Of a stretch of 42,061 nucleotides of DNA, positions 25,832 through 34,575 are shown piece after piece. The notes below the pieces were generated by a model, which had not been told where the DNA came from, searched no databases, and worked only from the letters and a program-made list of their open reading frames with translations. The stretch is from Bacteroidales bacterium (GTDB taxonomy: Bacteria; Bacteroidota; Bacteroidia; Bacteroidales; F082): the NCBI GenBank assembly GCA_015491905.1, contig WGGC01000167.1:1-42061 (forward strand), written 5' to 3'. The position numbers and the translations under genes were made by a program. Numbering within the stretch: position 1 is the first letter of the stretch; the number at the start of each line of letters is the position of its first letter.

Positions 25832-27103
25832 TTATCTTGAGTAAAAATTAATCATTTGCTGAATAGATTTCCTGCATACAGGACAGAATTTATTTCCTTT
25901 AAAGGTCTTCATTAAACAATCTTCCATAGGCCTGTACATTCCTTTAGGCTCATATCCGCCACCTTCAAAGGCTCCTACTTTATTTTTATATTTTGGTATG
26001 TCAGGTGTAGGAATTGGAGTTGCAGGTTTTACCATATTTTCCCATTTTTTATTAAAATGTTTCAGAGTGGTAATATTTGGCTCCCATGGTTCAATATTTA
26101 AATTATAAAAAGTTCCGTAAGCTGTAGAATTATCATAATATTCATCTGCCAGGCCGGCAAAACCATGCCCGAATTCATGAATTATAATTTTTGCGGCATC
26201 CCGGTTGCTGTTAACAGCAACGTTATAGTAATTATAAATAGCACCTCCACCATATTTTTTACTATTTACCAGTATATAAATCTGATCATAAGGAGCATTT
26301 GCAGCTAGGTATCTTACACTTTTATCATCAAGAGTCATTAGATATCTTTCGCTGTTAAAAGTATAATAACTTGTATTTAAAATGGTGTTTTTCCAAATAT
26401 GCTGTGCAGGAATATCTGTACCGGAATCGACAGAAGGGGCCAATATTGCACGAAAATTAAATTTATTTTTATTGTTTGAATAAGGTGCAAACTTGAAAAA
26501 GTCATGAACAAACCGGTTGCAATCATTGATAAACAATCCCATTTGCCCGGCAGTATATCCTTCAGGTAAAATAACTACATCCACACGTTTTGAAGGTGTC
26601 CCGGTAACCTTTATATCAAATGATGGGTATGCCAAACGATGATCTTGTTTGATAAAACAATTTGCTGTATCAACAATGTAAGTGAACTTTTTTTTCATTT
26701 TACCTCTTCTGTTACGGCTATATAACTCTATCCGCACTTTTTCTTTAGGATAAGGAATAACAACAGTTTCAGAAAAAGTACGGTTTATTTTTTTAGCTTC
26801 TTTAGTAGATTGCCATTCTTTGAAAAGTGTAGAATAGCCTCTGGAATACAAAAGAGAATCATTATCCACATTAAATACTTTCACATAATAGTTACCATAA
26901 TTAAAAGTATCTACCAGGTTAGTTTTAGAACCTCCCCAATACGGCTCTTCAATTAATTCGTCAAAACTGTATGATTCATTATTATAGTTTCCACTATGGT
27001 AATAATCCATACGTAACGATTTATTTTTAAAAAACCTTGAAAACTGTGCATGGGTTGGTATTGATACAAGAATTAGAAATATAAAAAGAATATTTTTTAT
27101 CAT
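25832..27103 (-). CDS. Secreted M64-family zinc metallopeptidase
   Basis: 423 codons from ATG 27103; the frame extends to 27136, but that start overlaps the -7 box at 27134-27141 and would mask the signal peptide (residues 1-20, ending 'THAQ'). An N-terminal beta-rich domain (~25-160) is followed by the M64 catalytic domain. The zinc motif is HExxHxxxGxxDE at 309-321 (H309, E310, H313, D320), preceded by 'VDVVILPEGYTAGQM' and followed by a Cys-containing 'KFCPVCRKSIQQ' C-terminus. M64 peptidases include an IgA-cleaving enzyme of a gut bacterium, but most are uncharacterised; substrate unknown. It converges with the racemase pseudogene. Confidence 0.9.
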   Translation of the reverse strand: MIKNILFIFLILVSIPTHAQFSRFFKNKSLRMDYYHSGNYNNESYSFDELIEEPYWGGSKTNLVDTFNYGNYYVKVFNVDNDSLLYSRGYSTLFKEWQSTKEAKKINRTFSETVVIPYPKEKVRIELYSRNRRGKMKKKFTYIVDTANCFIKQDHRLAYPSFDIKVTGTPSKRVDVVILPEGYTAGQMGLFINDCNRFVHDFFKFAPYSNNKNKFNFRAILAPSVDSGTDIPAQHIWKNTILNTSYYTFNSERYLMTLDDKSVRYLAANAPYDQIYILVNSKKYGGGAIYNYYNVAVNSNRDAAKIIIHEFGHGFAGLADEYYDNSTAYGTFYNLNIEPWEPNITTLKHFNKKWENMVKPATPIPTPDIPKYKNKVGAFEGGGYEPKGMYRPMEDCLMKTFKGNKFCPVCRKSIQQMINFYSR

Positions 27104-27133
27104 TTTAATACAATCGATAAGGAATACTATATG

Positions 27134-27141
27134 CAAATTTA
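27134..27141 (-). promoter_or_regulatory. -7 box for the M64 peptidase gene
   Basis: The minus strand reads TAAATTTG (TAnnTTTG), 30 bases before ATG 27103. Supports the shorter start. Confidence 0.5.
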
Positions 27142-27177
27142 TTAAAAAAAGCAGATACTGACTTTGAATTTTAAGAA

Positions 27178-27213
27178 TAAAAAAATCCCGGAAATATAAA
27201 AGCTTTCCGGGAT
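27178..27213 (-). terminator. Intrinsic terminator downstream of the cytochrome b/c gene
   Basis: ATCCCGGAAA (27185-27194) pairs with TTTCCGGGAT (27204-27213). On the minus strand the hairpin is followed by seven or more T residues. It lies ~140 bases after the cytochrome gene, beyond the palindromic repeat. Confidence 0.85.
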
Positions 27214-27270
27214 AAAAAACTACACTTTATCGCAAATGAATAGTTTATTTTTTAGTCTTTTTTCATGTGT

Positions 27271-27365
27271 TAATAATTTTATATTTCATTGGTCACATGG
27301 AACTTACCATTATTGAATAATCATTAAATTAAACAGAAAAATAATTATTCAATTATGGCCGTTTC
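27271..27365. repeat. Palindromic intergenic repeat, copy 1
   Basis: The left block (27272-27325) and right block (27340-27365) match the second copy at 35579-35704 with only a few substitutions. Within the element, CCATTATTGAATAATCATT and AATAATTATTCAATTATGG are near-perfect inverted arms around a 14-base A-rich loop. Outside the arms, GGAAC and GTTTC can extend the stem. The right arm runs into the cytochrome b/c reading frame: its last sense codons and the TAA stop are repeat sequence. No transposase gene is nearby. I do not recognise the family. Confidence 0.85.
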
Positions 27366-29332
27366 TTGGTAATTAAAAGAATTATAAGAATAACAGCTAT
27401 CCCTAAATATATCCATAAGGAAAGAAAAAAGAATCCTTTTGCTGAACCGGGAGCTTCAATTTTAGCTCTGTTTACACCATTTAAATAAAGAATATATGAT
27501 TCAATATTTGCAATTTCAGGCTGCGTTAAACTATAAGAATCACCAAAAGCCAGCATATGAAGAGCCGGATGTGGCCCGGGAGGTATAGCTCCATGCTGAA
27601 TAAACCTGTCAATATTATTGACAAATTTCTGTGGATTTTTATTGTATAACACTTTGCTTATAGGATTTAACACCGGTACTTTTCCAAATAAAGATCCCGG
27701 ATTAACAACTCCTTTTTTACCTTCTACACCATGGCATCCAACACAGTCATTATGAAACAATTTCTTTCCAAGTGAAACATTACCTACTATGGTAGCAGCT
27801 TCGCCGGTTGGCCCCAGTTTTTGAAGTGTCTCTTTGGTACTTTCTTCTTCAGTTAAACCAGGTTTCGTTTGATTTACTGAACCATTATTTCCTGAACTTG
27901 CCCGTGGAACATATTTTGTTGAAGATTTTGCAACAGATTTCGGGTGCGGACTTAATAAATAGTCAACCAAATCATTAAGCTGTACTTTAGTAAGTGATCC
28001 AAAATCGGGCATAATAGAACTGGGGAAATGTTTTTTAGAATCTGTAATCTGCACTAACAGCCATTGCCGACTTCTGCCTTTGGTATTCTCATTTGTCAGA
28101 TCTGGTCCAACTTTGCCACCTATTCCGCTCATTGTATGACAAGCAGTACATCCCATGGTTTCAAAAACTTTTTTCCCAGCCAGTGCTGCGGCGGATAACT
28201 TAACAGGTTTTGCTGAAGGTGTTTTCTTTGACACAGAAGTGGTTTTAGCCGTTGTTGCAGGTTTTTTATTTTCTTTGCTTCCGGGAGGCTTGCTTTTCCA
28301 TCCTATTATTGTAAATGTTACAACATAAGCTATAAAAAGAAAGCCAAAAAACATCGTAGCCTTTCTTTTTGCCGGACTACGGGAAGGGTTTCTGTCTAAA
28401 AAAGGAACTGAAAATAATAATAATAGTATCACCGTAGGAATACCAACTGTTGCAAATATTTCCCACATCCCTCTGGTTAGTTTTAGTTGTTGATACAGAA
28501 ATAAGAAATTCCATTCAGGTTTGGGTTGGAAGGCCGCATCTGCAGGATCAGCAGGGCCGGTAAAAGGTGCCGGTGAATAGGCAGAAAGGAAAATAATTAC
28601 CAATAAAATAAAGCCACTAACTATTAAATCTATTGCTATCTGATCAGGCCAAAAGTCACCAAAAACTTTTCTTTTGGATTCTTTCCATGGGCCGGCGCTT
28701 CCAAATTTTCTAAAAGCCATTAAATGAAAAGCAATAAAAATAAATGCAAGTCCGGGAATAATAGCCACATGAAAAACATAAAATCGCGATAATGTTAATT
28801 GACCCATTGAATAACCTCCTCTAAGAAAGTATTCCAACCACTTTCCAATCAAAGGAACTGTACCCGCCATACTTGTTCCTACCTCTGCAGCCCAGTATCC
28901 TCTTTCATCCCAAGGTAATGCTGCTCCTGTAAAAATTAACAAGGCTACAATTATCAGCAAAAACAAACCTATAATCCATGTTAACTCACGTGGTTTCTTA
29001 TAAGCTCCCCATATAAAAATGCGAATCATATGTAAGGCTACCAAAATTGCCATAATATTGGCTCCCCAATAATGAATTCCTTGTATGAGCCATCCATAAG
29101 GAACATGTAATCGCAGCCATGCCAGACTATCATAAGCATGGTCTACTGTTGGAACATAATAAAATAATTGCCATACCCCTGTTAAAACCTGTAATACAAA
29201 AACAAATAGTGTTGCACTTCCAAGCGTATAAAAGAAACTGGCTCCTCCCGGAATCTTTTCGTCAAAAGCGGCCTTCATCGCTCCGTCTAAAGAAAGCCTT
29301 TCGTTAAACCATTGCGTAAATTTAGATGCCAT
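27353..29332 (-). CDS. Cytochrome b (b6-type) fused to two cytochrome c domains; quinol:cytochrome c reductase
   Basis: 659 codons. N-terminal cytochrome b with heme b ligands His87/His101 (13 residues between) and His188/His203 (14 between). The 14-residue spacing in the second pair is the b6 rather than the mitochondrial bc1 pattern. The quinol-site motif appears as PEWN (272-275). After the last cytochrome b helix (~345), a Lys/Ala/Pro/Thr linker leads to cytochrome c domain 1 (C395-x-x-C398-H399, Met441 probable axial ligand). A second linker leads to domain 2 (C530-x-x-C533-H534, Met593 probable ligand). A C-terminal membrane helix (~634-655) anchors the tail. Encoded 11 bases after the Rieske gene; together they form a two-gene reductase. 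The stop codon lies in the palindromic repeat. Confidence 0.93.
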   Translation of the reverse strand: MASKFTQWFNERLSLDGAMKAAFDEKIPGGASFFYTLGSATLFVFVLQVLTGVWQLFYYVPTVDHAYDSLAWLRLHVPYGWLIQGIHYWGANIMAILVALHMIRIFIWGAYKKPRELTWIIGLFLLIIVALLIFTGAALPWDERGYWAAEVGTSMAGTVPLIGKWLEYFLRGGYSMGQLTLSRFYVFHVAIIPGLAFIFIAFHLMAFRKFGSAGPWKESKRKVFGDFWPDQIAIDLIVSGFILLVIIFLSAYSPAPFTGPADPADAAFQPKPEWNFLFLYQQLKLTRGMWEIFATVGIPTVILLLLFSVPFLDRNPSRSPAKRKATMFFGFLFIAYVVTFTIIGWKSKPPGSKENKKPATTAKTTSVSKKTPSAKPVKLSAAALAGKKVFETMGCTACHTMSGIGGKVGPDLTNENTKGRSRQWLLVQITDSKKHFPSSIMPDFGSLTKVQLNDLVDYLLSPHPKSVAKSSTKYVPRASSGNNGSVNQTKPGLTEEESTKETLQKLGPTGEAATIVGNVSLGKKLFHNDCVGCHGVEGKKGVVNPGSLFGKVPVLNPISKVLYNKNPQKFVNNIDRFIQHGAIPPGPHPALHMLAFGDSYSLTQPEIANIESYILYLNGVNRAKIEAPGSAKGFFFLSLWIYLGIAVILIILLITKKRP

Positions 29333-29343
29333 AATATTGTATT

Positions 29344-29889
29344 TTAATATCCAATTAGAATTTTTTGTGGAACACCTACTTCAAATCGTTCATAAAGAAC
29401 ATATAATTCTCTTTCTTTAATTTTAATAGGTAAAGTATCCAGACCCCTTGGAGCAGGTCCGGAAACCACTTTTCCTTCTATCGTATATACGCTATTATGA
29501 CATGGGCAAATAAAAAGTTCTTCATCTTGATTCCAGTTATACCTGCATCCCATGTGCGGGCATATTGGAGAAAATACTTTTAAAGAATTATCAGGTTGCT
29601 TAACCACCCATACATCTTCATGCTTTTTAAATTTAAGATATGCATCGGTATCTGTTTTGGTAAACCAATATTTAGATGGCTTTTTTACCGGCTTAAAAGA
29701 ATTGGGGATAGCATCCACTGCAACTAATTTATTATATGGCGGTATGGAATGGCCGCTTTTAGATTTGGAAACTATCATGTCTACCATAGGGTAACCCAAC
29801 AAAAAACTCATCGCTCCTCCAATTCCCCATGTAGTAATTTTAAAAAAACGCCTCCTGCTTACATTATTGTTGTTTTCATTTTCTTCCAT
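29344..29889 (-). CDS. Rieske iron-sulfur protein of the quinol:cytochrome c reductase
   Basis: 181 codons. The N-terminal twin-arginine motif 'SRRRFFK' plus a membrane helix (~17-35) indicates Tat-dependent export and anchoring. The 2Fe-2S cluster ligands are in 'CPHMGC' and 'CPCHNS' (C-x-H ... C-x-x-H with the flanking disulfide cysteines), followed by the Pro loop 'GPAPRGLD'. It passes electrons from quinol to the cytochrome c domains of the downstream partner. First gene of the operon; 'GGAT' about 9 bases before the ATG is one of the few Shine-Dalgarno-like sequences here. The upstream promoter carries a CRP/FNR-like operator. Confidence 0.94.
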   Translation of the reverse strand: MEENENNNNVSRRRFFKITTWGIGGAMSFLLGYPMVDMIVSKSKSGHSIPPYNKLVAVDAIPNSFKPVKKPSKYWFTKTDTDAYLKFKKHEDVWVVKQPDNSLKVFSPICPHMGCRYNWNQDEELFICPCHNSVYTIEGKVVSGPAPRGLDTLPIKIKERELYVLYERFEVGVPQKILIGY

Positions 29890-29944
29890 CTTTTATCCTT
29901 TTGTAAGTAAATATTTTTTATAAGAAATTTATTGAATTATATTA

Positions 29945-29952
29945 CAAATGTA
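29945..29952 (-). promoter_or_regulatory. -7 box of the Rieske-cytochrome b/c operon
   Basis: The minus strand reads TACATTTG (TAnnTTTG), placing the transcript start near 29941, about 50 bases before the Rieske ATG. There is no TTTG -33 element; instead the palindrome at 29973-29990 occupies the upstream position, as expected for an activator-dependent promoter. Confidence 0.6.
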
Positions 29953-29972
29953 AAGATTAGAGTTTATTTTTA

Positions 29973-29990
29973 ATGTGACTTAAGTCACAT
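29973..29990. promoter_or_regulatory. CRP/FNR-family operator (perfect 18-bp palindrome)
   Basis: ATGTGACTTAAGTCACAT is a perfect palindrome containing TGTGA-N6-TCACA, the classical CRP-type half-sites. Its centre (29981.5) lies about 41 bases upstream of the start predicted from the -7 box, the class II activator position. Which CRP/FNR-type protein binds is unknown; none is encoded in the window. Confidence 0.65.
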
Positions 29991-30148
29991 ATAAACAATC
30001 AATTCCGGAAATAAATAATTCTTTTTATTAGATATGCTGTTTTAAACATATAATATTTAAACAGATAGAAATATCTAAAAAATAAAATATTATTTTAAAA
30101 AAGAGTTTTTCAGCAGAAGAAGTTGTATTTTTAATTTTAGATTACATT

Positions 30149-31168
30149 TCAGGAATATCCAAACCTGTTCGACAATAGTTTTATTTCTCTTAACTCATCA
30201 TATAATTTGGTTGCCTGTTCGTAATACAGACTTTGCTGACCATCGGAAAAAGCTTTTTCTGGAGTTTCATGGATTTCCATTATCACTCCATCGGCACCAC
30301 TAATAACTCCTGCCAATGCCATTTGCGGTACATGCTTCCGGATGCCAACACCATGAGAGGGATCTACAATAACAGGTAGATGGGTTTTTTCTTTTAAAAC
30401 AGGTATCGCACTTAAATCCAAAGTATTACGAGTAGCTTTTTCAAAAGTTCGGATTCCTCTTTCACATAGTAAGATTTTTTCATTTCCACTGGAAAACACA
30501 TATTCGGCAGAATATAATAACTCATCTATTGTGCCTGAAATTCCACGTTTAATCATCACGGGTTTATCTACCTGACCTAAAACATCCAATAAGTTAAAAT
30601 TTTGAGAGTTCCGTGCTCCCACTTGAAAAATATCTACAAAATCGAGCATTTTCTCTACTTGTGAAACCTGCATTACTTCTGTAATTACTTTGATACCGTT
30701 TTGTGAACAATGCTTGTAAAATAATTTTAACCCTTCAATACCAAGTCCGCGAAAAGAATATGGAGAACTTCTGGGTTTATATACTCCACCACGCATTATG
30801 CGGACATTGTTTTTCAATAAATGCTCTACAATACTTTCTATTTGGCTTTCACTTTCAATGGCGCAAGGTCCCGACATAATTGCCAGCTCATCGGTGCCTA
30901 TACGTATATTACCGCCCAAATCAATTACGGTATTGTGAAGCTTCCACTTTTTAGATACCATTTTATAACTATCAGACACCCTGTGAATGTCATCAATGCC
31001 AGGCAGATTACCAATTTGACGTAGGTCAAATTCTGTTTTAGGTATTCCTACAATATATTCCTTAAAATTAGTTTGTAAAGGCCTTGCCGGGATGGAAATT
31101 TTTTCCAGTTGATTAAGGATTTTTTCTTTTTGTTTAAGAGTAATATTTTTTTTAAGCTGAATAATCAT
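30149..31168 (-). CDS. aroF: 3-deoxy-7-phosphoheptulonate (DAHP) synthase, first shikimate-pathway step
   Basis: 339 codons. Condenses phosphoenolpyruvate with erythrose 4-phosphate. Residues ~1-70 form the ferredoxin-like N-terminal domain of the class I beta type, a regulatory module in relatives. The catalytic barrel follows, with 'MSGPCAIESESQ', 'GVYKPRSSPYSFRGLG', 'QVGARNSQNF', 'VMIKRG' and 'VIVDPSHGVG'. There is no chorismate mutase domain. It is the last gene of the trp operon and overlaps trpA by 4 bases (ATGA), so precursor supply is coordinated with tryptophan synthesis. Confidence 0.94.
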   Translation of the reverse strand: MIIQLKKNITLKQKEKILNQLEKISIPARPLQTNFKEYIVGIPKTEFDLRQIGNLPGIDDIHRVSDSYKMVSKKWKLHNTVIDLGGNIRIGTDELAIMSGPCAIESESQIESIVEHLLKNNVRIMRGGVYKPRSSPYSFRGLGIEGLKLFYKHCSQNGIKVITEVMQVSQVEKMLDFVDIFQVGARNSQNFNLLDVLGQVDKPVMIKRGISGTIDELLYSAEYVFSSGNEKILLCERGIRTFEKATRNTLDLSAIPVLKEKTHLPVIVDPSHGVGIRKHVPQMALAGVISGADGVIMEIHETPEKAFSDGQQSLYYEQATKLYDELREIKLLSNRFGYS

Positions 31169-31938
31169 GATTTAATTTTTTTAATGAATTGATGAATAGT
31201 TTTGTCGAGATTTGAGGTGTTTTCTATTGCTTTTATAAAAGCACTTCCGATAATTGCCCCGGAAGCATACCTGCAAGCCAAATCGAAACTTGTTTTATCT
31301 GATATTCCAAAACCAACCAAAAATGGATTTCTTAACTGCATTTGCGCAATACGCTCAAAATAAGATTCTTGCTTTTTTTTCAAGGATGCCGTATTCCCTG
31401 TTGTTGATGATGATGATACAACATATAAAAAACCACGCGTAGCTTCATCAATTTGATGAATTCTGTCATCAGAGGTTTGCGGAGTAATTAAAAAGATCAT
31501 GTCCAGCTCCAATTCTTCTGTTTTGCGCCGGTATTTCTCATTATAAATATCAACAGGTAAATCAGGAATTATTAGTCCGTCCACGCCTGAAGCTGCTGCT
31601 TTTTCCAGAAACCTTTCTACACCGTACTGCATTAACTGGTTAAAATATCCCATTACAATAATAGGTAATGCTTCTATGTTTTTTCTTATTTCTTGTATTT
31701 GATAAAAAATTGTATCCAAATGTATTCCATTTGCCAAAGCTCTATTGCTGCTATGTTGAATTACAGGGCCGTCTGCCAGAGGATCAGAATAAGGCATTCC
31801 AATTTCTATCATGTCAACACCGGCTTTTTCAAGACTTTTTACTATAAATACGGTATCATCTTTTTCAGGGTACCCTGCAGTAATATAAATATTTAAAATA
31901 TTCTTCTTTTCTTTTATCAAACTGTCGATACGATTCAT
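31165..31938 (-). CDS. trpA: Tryptophan synthase alpha subunit
   Basis: 257 codons. Cleaves indole-3-glycerol phosphate to indole, channelled to the beta subunit. Catalytic Glu45 ('MIEIGMPYSDPLADGPVIQ') and Asp56 keep the spacing of E. coli Glu49/Asp60; 'GLIIPDLPVD' and 'VGFGISD' complete the family pattern. It starts 11 bases after trpB and overlaps the DAHP synthase start by 4 bases. Confidence 0.97.
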   Translation of the reverse strand: MNRIDSLIKEKKNILNIYITAGYPEKDDTVFIVKSLEKAGVDMIEIGMPYSDPLADGPVIQHSSNRALANGIHLDTIFYQIQEIRKNIEALPIIVMGYFNQLMQYGVERFLEKAAASGVDGLIIPDLPVDIYNEKYRRKTEELELDMIFLITPQTSDDRIHQIDEATRGFLYVVSSSSTTGNTASLKKKQESYFERIAQMQLRNPFLVGFGISDKTSFDLACRYASGAIIGSAFIKAIENTSNLDKTIHQFIKKIKS

Positions 31939-31949
31939 TGCAATATTTT

Positions 31950-33146
31950 TTAAAAGTTGTTTTTTAAAGCATTTAAATTACTGCTGTAGGTTTGCATGTC
32001 TTTATCACCTCTTCCCGAAAGGTTGATAATGACTGTTTCTTCCTTTTTTAATTTAATTTTTGGTAAAACTGCCAGTGCATGTGCAGATTCCAATGCAGGA
32101 ATAATTCCTTCCATACGAGTAAGTTCAAAAGCTGCTTGTAAAGCCTCTTTATCTGTAGCTCCTAAAAATTTACCGCGATGGCTTTTAAATAAAAAAGCAT
32201 GTAAAGGACCAATACCCGGATAGTCTAATCCTGCAGAAAGGGAGTATGGTTCAATGATCTGGCCGTCATTATTTTGCATTAATAAAGTTTTTGATCCGTG
32301 AATAATGCCTTCTGTTCCTGTTTGTGTGGTAGCAGCTGTTTTCCCTGATTTAATTCCCATACCTTCTGCTTCAACGGCAATTAACTCAACGGATTCATTT
32401 TCCAGATAATGATAAAATGCGCCTGCCGCGTTGCTGCCGCCTCCAACACAAGCAATAATTTTATCGGGATTTTCGCTACCTGTTTTTTCTTTCATCTGAT
32501 ATTTCATTTCCTCACTTATAACAGACTGAAACCGTGCTACCATGTCGGGATACGGATGTGGCCCAACCACAGAGCCAATAAGATAATATGTATCTTCCGG
32601 GTGGTTAATCCAGTCGCGAATAGCTTCGTTGGTAGCATCTTTTAATGTTTTACTTCCCGAAATTGCCGGACGCACTTCAGCACCCAGCATTTCCATTCGT
32701 GCAACATTGGGAGCTTGACGTTTCATATCCACTTCACCCATATAAACAATACATTGTAATCCCATCAAAGCACTTACTGTAGCCGTAGCTACTCCATGTT
32801 GACCGGCACCTGTTTCAGCGATAATTCTTTTTTTTCCCAGACGTTTAGCCAGGAGAATCTGACCAATGGTATTATTTATTTTATGTGCACCGGTATGATT
32901 AAGGTCTTCACGTTTTAAAAAAATATTGGTGTTATATTTTGCGGATAGTCTCTTAGCGAAATATAATGGAGTAGGCCTGCCGGCATAATCTTTAAGCAGC
33001 ATTTTAAATTCTTTCTTAAAAGAAGTATCCTGAATAATATTAAGATAATGTTCTTTTAAATATTCTACATTGGAATAAAGTAATTCAGGGATAAATGCTC
33101 CGCCAAATTTTCCATAAAAACCATTTTTATCTACCTGATATTTCAT
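31950..33146 (-). CDS. trpB: Tryptophan synthase beta subunit
   Basis: 398 codons. PLP enzyme joining indole and serine. The Schiff-base lysine is Lys89 in '[11 protein letters not shown]', the phosphate-binding loop 'GGGSNAAG', and '[10 protein letters not shown]' is the catalytic-loop signature of the standard TrpB1 type. It overlaps trpF by 20 bases and precedes trpA by 11, as expected for an enzyme made in 1:1 ratio with TrpA. Confidence 0.98.
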   Translation of the reverse strand: MKYQVDKNGFYGKFGGAFIPELLYSNVEYLKEHYLNIIQDTSFKKEFKMLLKDYAGRPTPLYFAKRLSAKYNTNIFLKREDLNHTGAHKINNTIGQILLAKRLGKKRIIAETGAGQHGVATATVSALMGLQCIVYMGEVDMKRQAPNVARMEMLGAEVRPAISGSKTLKDATNEAIRDWINHPEDTYYLIGSVVGPHPYPDMVARFQSVISEEMKYQMKEKTGSENPDKIIACVGGGSNAAGAFYHYLENESVELIAVEAEGMGIKSGKTAATTQTGTEGIIHGSKTLLMQNNDGQIIEPYSLSAGLDYPGIGPLHAFLFKSHRGKFLGATDKEALQAAFELTRMEGIIPALESAHALAVLPKIKLKKEETVIINLSGRGDKDMQTYSSNLNALKNNF

Positions 33147-33762
33147 TTTTAAACTGTTTAATTTGTTCTATATTTTTTATTCCGGGACTATTTTCAAAAC
33201 CACTGTTGATATCTACTCCCAACAATTGAGGGTAGTCAATGGCACAAATTTCTTTTCCCATTCCCGGAGTAATACCTCCGCTTATCATAAATGGTGTTGT
33301 TCCTTTATATTTTTGCAATAGCGACCAGTCAAATCTAATTCCATTTCCACCTGCTTTCTCACCGCGGGCATCAAAAAGAAAAATATCAGACGAATCCTGA
33401 TAAAGCAGGGGCAAATTAAAATCGAAGGTCTCGTCTATTCTAAATGCTTTAATAACCGGGGCCAGTTCTGTTTTTACCTTTTTGCAAAAAAAGGGTGTTT
33501 CATCACCATGCAATTGATAGTAATCGGGATGAAACAACATTTGAATTTTGTATAAAGTTTCAAAATTTTCGTCAACGGTTACAGCCACTCTCTTTGTAGT
33601 AGCAGGATAAAGTAAATCCGGAGGATTCTCACAGTTTCGAGGTGATGGCAAATGAAAAATAAACCCTACAAAGTCAGGTTTTAATTCCAGTACCTCGCTG
33701 ACATTAGCCGGATTACACATTCCGCATACTTTAAGTTTTAATTTGTTATCAGGCTTTTTCAT
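33127..33762 (-). CDS. trpF: Phosphoribosylanthranilate isomerase
   Basis: 211 codons, a TIM barrel catalysing the Amadori rearrangement. The general base is the Cys of 'LKVCGM' (Cys13), the general acid Asp is near '[13 protein letters not shown]', and the phosphate site is 'MISGGITP'. It is a stand-alone gene here (not fused to trpC). Overlaps: 4 bases with trpC upstream, 20 bases with trpB downstream. Confidence 0.96.
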   Translation of the reverse strand: MKKPDNKLKLKVCGMCNPANVSEVLELKPDFVGFIFHLPSPRNCENPPDLLYPATTKRVAVTVDENFETLYKIQMLFHPDYYQLHGDETPFFCKKVKTELAPVIKAFRIDETFDFNLPLLYQDSSDIFLFDARGEKAGGNGIRFDWSLLQKYKGTTPFMISGGITPGMGKEICAIDYPQLLGVDINSGFENSPGIKNIEQIKQFKNEISGR

Positions 33763-34571
33763 TTTGAATACAGTGTTTCCTTACTAATTTTTTTTAAATC
33801 CTGAATAAACTTACGGCAAGCATTTTCAGGGTTTATAGATTTCATAAAAGTTTCACCTATTAAAAAGCCATCGAATCCTTTTTCTTTTAATGTTAAAATA
33901 TCTTCCGGCTTTGTAATGCCGCTTTCAGCAACTTTAACGGTATTTTCGGGCAGCATCTGAACCATCTTTGCGGCATTGTCAAAATCTACATTGAAATTTT
34001 TAAGATTTCTGTTATTTATTCCGGCAAGGTCTATTGTTTCACTATATTTATCAAGTTCATCAGCAGAATAAAATTCCAGAAGCACTTCCATTCCAAGGCT
34101 ATGTGCTTTTTCGGTAAAACTGTAAATTTCTTTTTTCGTCAATACTGAGGCTATTAATAAAATGGCATCTGCACCAATAGATTTTGCCTCCTCGATTTGA
34201 TAAGTATCGATAATAAAATCCTTACGAAGGATAGGACAGTAATTAAATTTACGGGCAGTGATAAGATCATTGCTTTTCCCGCCAAAAAATTTTTCATCAG
34301 TTAACACCGACAAAGCAGAAGCTCCTCCCTGCATATAACCGATAGAAGTTTTTTCTACTTCTGCTCTTTCGTTGATAATTCCGCGGGAAGGGGATTTCCT
34401 TTTAAACTCTGCTATAATACCGTTTTTATCCGGCCTTAATATGTATTGTTTTAATGAAATACACGGTGCTTTATAGTAAATACTTCTTTTCAGTAAATCA
34501 ACAGGATATAGTTTTTTTCTTTCTTCAGTTTCTTTTCTTTTATACTGAATTATTTCATTTAGTATGCTCAT
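33759..34571 (-). CDS. trpC: Indole-3-glycerol-phosphate synthase
   Basis: 270 codons from ATG 34571 ('MSILNEIIQYKRKE', the usual family start). A TTG six codons upstream (34589) is open but would overlap trpD. 'IAEFKRKSPSRG' holds the catalytic lysine region, 'PILRKDFIID' and 'GINNRNLKNF' follow, and 'AESGI' plus 'GFLIGETFM' form the phosphate-binding end of the barrel. It lies 4 bases after trpD and overlaps trpF by ATGA. Confidence 0.96.
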   Translation of the reverse strand: MSILNEIIQYKRKETEERKKLYPVDLLKRSIYYKAPCISLKQYILRPDKNGIIAEFKRKSPSRGIINERAEVEKTSIGYMQGGASALSVLTDEKFFGGKSNDLITARKFNYCPILRKDFIIDTYQIEEAKSIGADAILLIASVLTKKEIYSFTEKAHSLGMEVLLEFYSADELDKYSETIDLAGINNRNLKNFNVDFDNAAKMVQMLPENTVKVAESGITKPEDILTLKEKGFDGFLIGETFMKSINPENACRKFIQDLKKISKETLYSK

Positions 34572-34575
34572 TACT

